Shown piece by piece: positions 8,989 to 15,456 of a stretch of DNA of 64,000 bases. The stretch lies in NCBI GenBank assembly GCA_003963305.1, contig RXJR01000027.1, positions 59,843-123,842 on the forward strand, read 5' to 3'. This DNA comes from Candidatus Melainabacteria bacterium. GTDB lineage: Bacteria > Cyanobacteriota > Vampirovibrionia > Obscuribacterales > Obscuribacteraceae. The number at the start of each line of letters is the position of its first letter. Positions within the stretch are counted from its first letter, which is position 1. The position numbers were made by a program, and so were the translations under genes. A model generated the notes under the pieces. It was not told the origin of the DNA and searched no databases. It saw only the letters and a program-made list of their open reading frames with translations.

Positions 8989-10661
8989 CGGACGCCACGA
9001 AAACAAACAAACTGCTCCCGGCTCCTGATATTGGTGACATCCTCTTTCTTTTCATCATCATGATCCCGCTCATGGTGCGTCCGACCTATCTTTTCGGCGA
9101 TGGGTCAACGGGCTGGCACATCGTCACTGGCGATTATATTCTCAAGAATCACGCTATACCTCGCCAGGATATCTTCTGCTATCTCGATAAAATTCCAGGC
9201 AAAGCAGACAAGTCGTGGGTGGCGTATGAATGGCTGTCAGACACGATCACGGCAGCGCTCGTTCAGCTTGGCGGATTGAATCTGCTGGCAGTCGTCTGGA
9301 GTGCTGCCATAGCCTTGATCTTCTTGATTCTCTACAACCGCTGCCGTAAAGAAGGTTGCCATTTTTTGATCGTCCTGGCTACCTGTCTTCTGGGAGCGCT
9401 GGTTTCGGCGGTGCACTGGCTGGCCAGACCGCATCTATTCACCTTCTTCGGAGTGCTCATATTTTCTGGAGCACTGGAAGATTATTATCGTCGCACCATA
9501 TCCAGTACCAAATTCCTGACTATCCTGAGCTTGTACATGCTGGTCTGGGTCAACTGTCACCCCGCCTTTGTGGTCGGCTTCGTTCTCATCGCCGTATACC
9601 TGGGAGCATCTCTTTGCTCAGCTTTCTTCTATGCGGCTGGAAACAAACGTAAACATTATCTGGAATCGGCAAAGACATTCACGCTGGCACTGGGTTGCAC
9701 ATTTGCCGCCAGCCTGGTCAATCCGAACGGACTGATTCTGTACCAATACATCGAAAAATATTTGAAAGGAAGCATGATTCTCGCCAACACCGATGAGTTT
9801 CTATCTCCGGTATTTCACTTCTCGCTGCATCCAACGTGCCTGGAAGCCATTTTCGCTATCTTCATCGTTGGGCTGGCGATATCGCAAAAGCGCCTCTCAT
9901 TTCCAAAACTATTGCTCTGTCTGGCGTTTTCGCACCTGGCCCTTTCAGCAGTTCGAAATATGCCTCTTTTCGTGATAATTGTCTTGCCGGCAATCGCACA
10001 ACTTTACTCCAAAACCAGATTGAGTCCGGCGGTTGCAGACAATGCAAATGCAGTCCCTTCCGATGAAAGCGCAGAACATTCCGCAGATGCAGAATCACCA
10101 CTGTGGCGAAAAATCGTAACCAAATGGAATCGCCTGGGTGAGGGCATCGATGACATGGAATGGCAGTGCAAAATGCATTTGCTGCCCATCGGATGCTTCA
10201 TTTTTCTCACGGCCACAGCGCTCATGGGCGGAAAAATAGGCGGAGTTGCCATTCTCGAATCAGGCTTCGACCCGCTCGATAAACCGACAAAAACACTCGA
10301 CTATCTGAAAAAAGCCGAAGAAAGCGGTGAGCTGAAAGTGAACGAAGGCTTCAACATGGACAATTGGGGCGGATACATCAGATACAAGCTTGGCACGCCG
10401 GTATTCATAGATGACCGCGCAGACTTTTACGGCGAAGGCTATTATGCGCAATACTCAATAATCAACCAGGTTCTTACCTTCGAAAATGGCGCACCCAACT
10501 GGCTCGACTGGTTGGCGAAAGACCATATCCAGTGGGTGTTGGTGCCCAAGGATAGCCGGTTGGCCCTGGCTTTGAAAGCTCAAGACGGCTGGAAAGTCGC
10601 AGCTGAAGACCCGGCTTCGGTCTTAATCATTCACGAAAAGCCGTATCCGACTACAAAGTGA
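8985..10661 (+). CDS. Multi-pass membrane protein, putative GT-C-type glycosyltransferase
   Basis: A 558-residue protein with about ten hydrophobic segments between residues 15 and 430, and a soluble C-terminal domain of about 120 residues containing NMDNWGGYIRYKL and PVFIDDRADFYG. That 'NWGGY...DxRADxYG' pattern recurs in large polytopic proteins annotated as hypothetical or PMT/ArnT-like. An acidic residue in the first periplasmic loop, the usual GT-C catalytic position, cannot be assigned with confidence. ATGA overlap with the preceding GT2 gene points to joint function: the GT2 enzyme would make a polyprenyl-phosphate sugar and this protein would use it. A role in glycan transfer is inference. 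Confidence 0.75.
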   Translation: MTDATKTNKLLPAPDIGDILFLFIIMIPLMVRPTYLFGDGSTGWHIVTGDYILKNHAIPRQDIFCYLDKIPGKADKSWVAYEWLSDTITAALVQLGGLNLLAVVWSAAIALIFLILYNRCRKEGCHFLIVLATCLLGALVSAVHWLARPHLFTFFGVLIFSGALEDYYRRTISSTKFLTILSLYMLVWVNCHPAFVVGFVLIAVYLGASLCSAFFYAAGNKRKHYLESAKTFTLALGCTFAASLVNPNGLILYQYIEKYLKGSMILANTDEFLSPVFHFSLHPTCLEAIFAIFIVGLAISQKRLSFPKLLLCLAFSHLALSAVRNMPLFVIIVLPAIAQLYSKTRLSPAVADNANAVPSDESAEHSADAESPLWRKIVTKWNRLGEGIDDMEWQCKMHLLPIGCFIFLTATALMGGKIGGVAILESGFDPLDKPTKTLDYLKKAEESGELKVNEGFNMDNWGGYIRYKLGTPVFIDDRADFYGEGYYAQYSIINQVLTFENGAPNWLDWLAKDHIQWVLVPKDSRLALALKAQDGWKVAAEDPASVLIIHEKPYPTTK

Positions 10662-10665
10662 AATC

Positions 10666-12123
10666 TTGCAAAACGAAACTACTCAGCACGATACCGAGCT
10701 CAGCAAACTTGGCTACGCGCAAGAGTTGTTTCGCACCATGGGCGGTTTCTCGAACTTCGCCATAGGCTTCTCGGTAGTTTCGGTTTTGACCGGCGCGATC
10801 ACGCTCTATGACTTCGGCTTGAGATTCGGCGGACCAGCTGAAATGACCTTTGGCTGGCCGATCGTCAATTGCTTCACCATGTTTGTTGTCTTGAGCATGG
10901 CAGAACTGGCATCGTCACTGCCGACTTCGGGCGCCATGTATCACTGGTCGTGCAAGATAGGCGGAAAAGGCTGGGGCTGGTTCACAGCCTGGTTCGTGAT
11001 TACAGGCTACGTTACCGCGCTCGCGGGCATCGACTACGGTTGCGCCCAGTTCTTGATGCCCATGATTGGACTGCATTCAAATCAAATGAATTTGCTCACT
11101 CTGTACGCGGTTCTATTGATCAGCCATGGACTGATCAATCAATTCGGAATCAAATTAATCGCCTGGTTGAACGACTTCAGCGTCACTGTACATATCATCG
11201 GTTTAGCCGTTCTGGTCGGGGCTTTGCTTCTATTTGCGCCCAAGCAGCCAATAACTTTTCTGCTCAACACAACTTCGTCTTCACCCAACAACTTACCTTA
11301 CTGGTGCGCTTTCATATTCGGATTGCTGCAAGCACAGTGGACACTCTCTGGATACGACTCATCGGCCAGCGTCTCTGAAGAAACGGTAGACGCGAACACT
11401 TCGGTGCCCTGGGGAATGGTCATCGCCGTCGCCGCTTCAGGTTTCGTAGGTTACATCATGTTGCTTTCATTGACACTTTCCATACACGACATCAACGGCG
11501 TGCTTACAGCCCAAGATGCAGGAGGCAACTCCATTCCAACAGTCGTAGCGATACTCGTTCACGCGCTCGGTGCAACTGCAGGGAAAGCAGTGTCGGTGCT
11601 TGCAGCAATGGCAATGTGGTTTTGTGGGTTGGGCGCGGTAACCGGCTGCTCGCGAGTGATATATGCGTTTTCGAGAGACGGCGGCATGCCCTTTTCAAAT
11701 CAGCTAAAGAAAGTGCAATCAGAACATCAAACGCCCGTTGCAGCCATCTGGACAACAGTGAGCGCCGCATTCGCAGCTGCTATTTACAGTGGTGCCTATG
11801 AAGTTGTCACTTCAATCAGCGTCATGTGCTTGTACTTCGCATACATCGCTCCGGTGTTTCTATCCTGGAAAAATCGAAAGAAAAAACCGCTGCAGAAAGG
11901 TCCGTGGCACCTGGGACCATATTCATCAAGCATCAATCTAATCGCCATAATCTGGACCGTGTTCATCACTACTGTTGTCAGCCTGGCCAATGATTACAAA
12001 GCAGGCAAGACAATGGTCGGATTGATTCTGCTCCTATCGATGTGGTATCACTTCCGCGAGCGACACCGCTATTCTGGTCCGCTCTGGCTGCGGGATGAAC
12101 AACCTGGCGATAGAACAGGTTGA
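10666..12123 (+). CDS. APC-superfamily amino acid permease
   Basis: A 485-residue transporter with about 12 membrane segments. The N-terminal motif ELFRTMGGFSNFAIGFS is that of the GABA/choline-type (ACT) branch of the amino acid-polyamine-organocation superfamily. It probably imports an amino acid or amine by cation symport; the substrate cannot be told from sequence. The start must be the TTG at 10666, four bases after the preceding stop, because the conserved N-terminal motif begins before the first in-frame ATG (10738). The Shine-Dalgarno site is poor, so translation may depend on coupling to the upstream gene. It appears to be the third gene of a plus-strand operon with the glycosyltransferase pair. 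Confidence 0.88.
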   Translation: MQNETTQHDTELSKLGYAQELFRTMGGFSNFAIGFSVVSVLTGAITLYDFGLRFGGPAEMTFGWPIVNCFTMFVVLSMAELASSLPTSGAMYHWSCKIGGKGWGWFTAWFVITGYVTALAGIDYGCAQFLMPMIGLHSNQMNLLTLYAVLLISHGLINQFGIKLIAWLNDFSVTVHIIGLAVLVGALLLFAPKQPITFLLNTTSSSPNNLPYWCAFIFGLLQAQWTLSGYDSSASVSEETVDANTSVPWGMVIAVAASGFVGYIMLLSLTLSIHDINGVLTAQDAGGNSIPTVVAILVHALGATAGKAVSVLAAMAMWFCGLGAVTGCSRVIYAFSRDGGMPFSNQLKKVQSEHQTPVAAIWTTVSAAFAAAIYSGAYEVVTSISVMCLYFAYIAPVFLSWKNRKKKPLQKGPWHLGPYSSSINLIAIIWTVFITTVVSLANDYKAGKTMVGLILLLSMWYHFRERHRYSGPLWLRDEQPGDRTG

Positions 12124-12174
12124 CCGCAACTTCTGCGTTTTACGCGTTACAGAGATGTCTAAATGAGGAGCAAA

Positions 12175-12930
12175 ATGATGACGTTTAAAGAACGGTTGAA
12201 GCAAGGAAATCCGCAAATAGGCACATTAATCTCGCTTGCCACCTCGTCAGTAACCGAAGCAATTTCACAATGCGGATTTGACTGGCTCTGGATAGATATG
12301 GAGCACGGACCGCTCAGCATCGAACAAGTGCAACATATACTGCAGGCAAAGCGCGGCGACTGTGGAGCTTTAGTTCGCATCCCCGTCAACGATGAGACCT
12401 GGATAAAACGAGTGCTCGACCTGGGTGCAGACGGCATCATCGTTCCTCAAGTGAAAACAGCAGAAGAGGCAGCTCGCGCTGTCGCATCTTCAAAATATCC
12501 ACCCACCGGAATTCGCAGCGTGGGAATGTCGCGTGCATCGGGGTACGGTATGGATTTTGCCGTCTATATTCGCGATGCGAACGAGAAAACATGCGTATTT
12601 GTTCAGGTCGAGCACAAGGACGGGGTCAAAAACATCGATTCAATCCTCGCAGTACCAGGAATTGATGCGATTATCATCGGTCCCTACGATATGTCGGGAA
12701 GCTTTGGAAAACTCGGACAGATACAAGATTCGGAAGTACAGAATGCTATCGATACAGTCAAGAAAGCATGCCAGGCAAAATCAGTGCCTATCGGAATTTT
12801 CTGTCTCCAACCAGACCTGGCCCGCACCTATATTCAACAGGGCTACAATCTGATCAATTTAGGCTGTGACATACACTTTCTCTGGTCAGCAGCTAAGGCA
12901 TCGCTTGAATCGATCAAAGCTCATAAATAA
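12175..12930 (+). CDS. HpcH/HpaI-family aldolase (2-keto-3-deoxy-sugar-acid aldolase type)
   Basis: A class II, metal-dependent aldolase of the HpcH/HpaI family, which cleaves 2-keto-3-deoxy acids to pyruvate and an aldehyde (family knowledge). Family signatures visible: DWLWIDMEHGP near the N-terminus, VRIPVND, GADGIIVPQVKTAEEA, and VQVEHKDGVKNID carrying the metal-binding glutamate, then GPYDMSGSFG. Length is normal for the family. A GAGGAG site at 12165-12170 supports a start at one of the tandem ATGs (12175 or 12178) rather than the ATG at 12163, which the site overlaps. The natural substrate is not predictable. It follows the permease gene by about 50 bp. Confidence 0.9.
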   Translation: MMTFKERLKQGNPQIGTLISLATSSVTEAISQCGFDWLWIDMEHGPLSIEQVQHILQAKRGDCGALVRIPVNDETWIKRVLDLGADGIIVPQVKTAEEAARAVASSKYPPTGIRSVGMSRASGYGMDFAVYIRDANEKTCVFVQVEHKDGVKNIDSILAVPGIDAIIIGPYDMSGSFGKLGQIQDSEVQNAIDTVKKACQAKSVPIGIFCLQPDLARTYIQQGYNLINLGCDIHFLWSAAKASLESIKAHK

Positions 12931-13067
12931 AGTCTGGGACTAATCAATCACAGAAGCTCACAAATGAAATCTGCAGATTAATCAATCGCAGCAGCGGTTC
13001 GTAACACATTAGTAACGCGACCAATTTATCTTGAAAACATTACCGCATTCCAAGGAAGTGCCCTGAG

Positions 13068-13259
13068 ATGATTGAACCAGAGTGCAAATTTGTCGTTGAG
13101 CCGCCAACTGATCTGGAGCCGCCAAGCAATAATTCAGTTGCAGCACAAACGACGAAAAACGCACACGGGTCTGGCAAAATCAAATCAGATTGGTGGAGTT
13201 TGCGTGCCGACCTGAAGCCAATGTCCGAATATCGTATGAATCGGTCCTCGTTCAGATAA
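13068..13259 (+). CDS. Possible small protein (63 aa), unknown
   Basis: An ATG preceded by AAGGAAG nine bases upstream opens a 63-codon frame that no larger gene overlaps. The product is polar, with a Pro-rich N-terminal part (PPTDLEPPSNN) and a basic C-terminal part containing DWWSLRADLKP. No family is recognised, and there is no signal peptide or membrane segment. It sits alone in the 435-bp gap between the aldolase gene and the convergent NUDIX gene. The rest of that gap holds two near-identical TAATCAATCRCAG copies (about 12941 and 12979) and no other gene. Expression is uncertain. Confidence 0.35.
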   Translation: MIEPECKFVVEPPTDLEPPSNNSVAAQTTKNAHGSGKIKSDWWSLRADLKPMSEYRMNRSSFR

Positions 13260-13365
13260 TCGTTTCGTCCACGACTATCGAGTAAGCCTGGCTTCGCCTC
13301 GTGCTCTCACAATTAACAACAGGAGGTGACTGCGAAAGCACAAACCAGTTAAATTCCGAGCGCTT

Positions 13366-13839
13366 TCAAGAATCGCGCTTATATACCATCTCGCAAATAT
13401 TCTCAGGGTAGACGGTCTCGGTCGTTTTGGATAATTCCTCATGGGTCCACCACCGATATTCCGTCATAACCTCCTGTTCCATCGTTGTCCAGTTCTCCCT
13501 GGATAACGATGTTTCGGTTACACGGGCCAAATACAGTCTTTCGTCTGCCATAACGATTTCACCGTCTGGCAATTGCATCTCGAATTCGCGTCGCGCCACC
13601 TCAACTCCAATGGTGGCATCCGCGATACCAGTCTCTTCGAACAGCTCGCGCTTTGCCGCATCTTCGAATGACTCACCGGGCTCGAGCGCGCCTCCTGGTG
13701 TAGCCCAATAATTTTGACCGGCAAGGCATCCGCGCGAATAGGAATAGCGAAACAGCAACAAACGGTTGTCGGGATCAAGCACCAACAATCGAGACGATGC
13801 TCGCCTGTTCATTGGTGGTTTTGGATCTGGTTCACTCAT
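13366..13839 (-). CDS. NUDIX hydrolase
   Basis: Hydrolyses a nucleoside diphosphate linked to another moiety. The complete Nudix box G-x5-E-x7-RE-x2-EE-x-G-I occupies residues 50-72, with catalytic glutamates 68-69. The surrounding sequence (NYWATPGGALEPGES before the box, then YRWWTHEEL) resembles the MutT/ADP-ribose pyrophosphatase-like branch, but the substrate cannot be fixed. Its ATG abuts the TAG stop of the upstream ACT-domain gene with no gap, so it is the last gene of a three-gene operon with the inositol-phosphatase-like gene. Confidence 0.93.
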   Translation of the reverse strand: MSEPDPKPPMNRRASSRLLVLDPDNRLLLFRYSYSRGCLAGQNYWATPGGALEPGESFEDAAKRELFEETGIADATIGVEVARREFEMQLPDGEIVMADERLYLARVTETSLSRENWTTMEQEVMTEYRWWTHEELSKTTETVYPENICEMVYKRDS

Positions 13840-14244
13840 CTACAATTCTTCGAAACCCAGTGACAGTAGGATCGCCGCGGCTCTTTCAATCAAATCGACG
13901 CGCACCATAATGTAATCGCGAGAAAATGTAGAAACGACCAACACATTCAAACCGGCGCTCGCCAGTGCATCACATACGGTGGCAATAAATCCAACTGAAT
14001 AAAACGGCACCGAAACATTGAGCGCAATCAATTTGTATAAGTCTTTGTTTCGTTCAATCAATTGCAGTGAACCCAATCGATCCTCAGTAGTAACGACTGT
14101 TATTTCATCTGCATCTCGCGAAATCAAAAAATGCGAGTCATCAGCTGACACCGCGGCCACTTTAGCGTAAACATACTTGCCCGGCTGAATCTCAAAGTTA
14201 CTTTGAGCAATTTCGTCGAGCGCGTTTTTTGTATAGGCGGGCAT
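13840..14244 (-). CDS. ACT-domain protein
   Basis: A 134-residue protein with tandem ACT-like folds of the small stand-alone (CASTOR-like, ACT_7) type. The second half reads FYSVGFIATVCDALASAGLNVLVVSTFSRDYIMV, the beta-alpha-beta-beta pattern of ACT domains, which usually bind amino acids and regulate. No catalytic domain is attached. The start overlaps the stop of the inositol-phosphatase gene by one base (TAATG), and its stop abuts the NUDIX start, so the three genes are coupled. A ligand cannot be proposed. Confidence 0.8.
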   Translation of the reverse strand: MPAYTKNALDEIAQSNFEIQPGKYVYAKVAAVSADDSHFLISRDADEITVVTTEDRLGSLQLIERNKDLYKLIALNVSVPFYSVGFIATVCDALASAGLNVLVVSTFSRDYIMVRVDLIERAAAILLSLGFEEL

Positions 14245-15038
14245 TACTTCAAATCCAACTTCTTCATTTCTGCAACAACTTCGGCATGAATAAGTTTATT
14301 CGTTGCCAGAATGTGTCCAGTCGGCATGTCGAGCGGACCGTCGGCCAGGTCAGAGACTCTGCCGCCCGCCTCTTCGACAATCAAACTACCGGCGGCAATG
14401 TCCCACGGAGCCAACTTCAGCTCCCAGAATCCTTCCAATCGTCCGCACGCTACAAAACACAAGTCCAATGCTGCCGACCCATCTCTTCGCACACCATGAG
14501 ACAAATTCGTCAAAGTCGTGAATGGCACCATGTTGTTGTGAGGCTGCCCAATTCCGGTATCAGGCGGAAAGCCTGTCGCCAGCAAGCTGTGATTAAGTTC
14601 GCCAATGCCTGAAACTGAAATTGGTTCGTCATTCAAAAACGCACCTTTGCCGCGTTCTGCGTAGAAAAGTTCATCGGCAATCGGGTTGTAGACCACACCC
14701 AGCATCATCTGACCAGCTTCTTCCATACCGATAGACACGCAAAAGAATGGATAGCTGTGGGTAAAGTTCGTCGTGCCATCGAGGGGGTCGACGTACCAGC
14801 GCCGGTTGGTCTTTGACGCCTCATGACCGCCACCCTCTTCCGCCACATAACTGTCATCAGGAAAGTCTGCCTTGAGGATTTCAAGAATCATCTTTTCAGA
14901 TGCTTTATCCACATCGGTGACGATGTTAAAGGCGCCCTTGTAATCGATCTTTTTGATCTTGCCGCGGCGTTCCTTGATGTACTTGCCCGCCTGCAGCGCC
15001 GCACTGAAAGCCGCCGCCTTCGCCTTGCTTACTGTCAC
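14244..15038 (-). CDS. Inositol monophosphatase family protein (SuhB-like)
   Basis: A magnesium-dependent, lithium-sensitive-type sugar phosphatase. Metal-site motifs are all present: EEGG (about 67-70), DPLDGTTNF (about 83-91) and WDIAAGSLIVEEAGG (about 214-228). Length, 264 residues, is typical. The substrate may be inositol-1-phosphate, or a related sugar phosphate or PAP. It is the first gene of a minus-strand trio with the ACT-domain and NUDIX genes, and divergent from ileS across a 418-bp gap. The start is a GTG or ATG-equivalent codon at 15038, shortly followed by conserved helix 1. Confidence 0.92.
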   Translation of the reverse strand: MTVSKAKAAAFSAALQAGKYIKERRGKIKKIDYKGAFNIVTDVDKASEKMILEILKADFPDDSYVAEEGGGHEASKTNRRWYVDPLDGTTNFTHSYPFFCVSIGMEEAGQMMLGVVYNPIADELFYAERGKGAFLNDEPISVSGIGELNHSLLATGFPPDTGIGQPHNNMVPFTTLTNLSHGVRRDGSAALDLCFVACGRLEGFWELKLAPWDIAAGSLIVEEAGGRVSDLADGPLDMPTGHILATNKLIHAEVVAEMKKLDLK

Positions 15039-15456
15039 CCGAAAAACTCCTTCCTCAATATTGCCGCTTTACTATACCTAAAATCACGGCTCGAAACGCC
15101 TGCTGACGCCAAATAAGAATCATTAACCAGGCGCCATTAAGGCTTGACGATAATCTTTGGATACAATTACCCTTGTAATGAAAGCTCTTGTGGGAAAGCC
15201 AGCCCCGCAAGTTGCGCCGGTGCGATGCAGAAACTGCTCGACATTCCAATGCTGGTCTGAGATAAAACAATGTCCACGCTCTTCATATTTAGCGACAACG
15301 ATAATTTCCGTTCAATAAAGCGAGCGGCAATTATTATTATCGGGAAATAAGGAGCTGGACAGTCGAACGAGAACTGCCAGCGCCAGAGCGTTGGCTTTTT
15401 AGTTTCAGGGACAAAATTCGAATCGCGGTTTCGCCGGGCACAACCAGAGGACGATC
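15039..15456. other. 418-bp divergent intergenic region with ileS leader
   Basis: Contains the promoters of the suhB-like operon (leftward) and ileS (rightward). Rightward, TTCAAT at 15311 and TATTAT at 15335 lie 18 bp apart and would place a transcript start near 15348, about 110 nt before the ileS ATG. A terminator hairpin (15376-15400) lies in that leader. The ileS ribosome site is AGAGGACG, just before its ATG at 15457. No tRNA, T-box consensus or other recognisable RNA was found. Confidence 0.5.
15376..15400 (+). terminator. Intrinsic terminator inside the ileS leader (possible attenuator)
   Basis: GCCAGCGC (15376-15383) and GCGTTGGC (15388-15395) form an 8-bp stem with one G-U pair and a CAGA tetraloop, followed at once by five T residues. 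The only plus-strand gene it can control is ileS, 56 nt downstream, because the upstream gene is on the other strand. It therefore marks either premature termination of the ileS transcript or the 3' end of a small RNA starting in the same gap. Confidence 0.65.

Noticed and set aside
15144..15167. TTGACG and TACAAT as an ileS promoter
   Set aside because: The elements are only 12 bp apart, too close for a sigma-70 promoter.
15170..15400. T-box riboswitch upstream of ileS
   Set aside because: The conserved T-box sequence and specifier-loop layout were not found, although a terminator hairpin is present.
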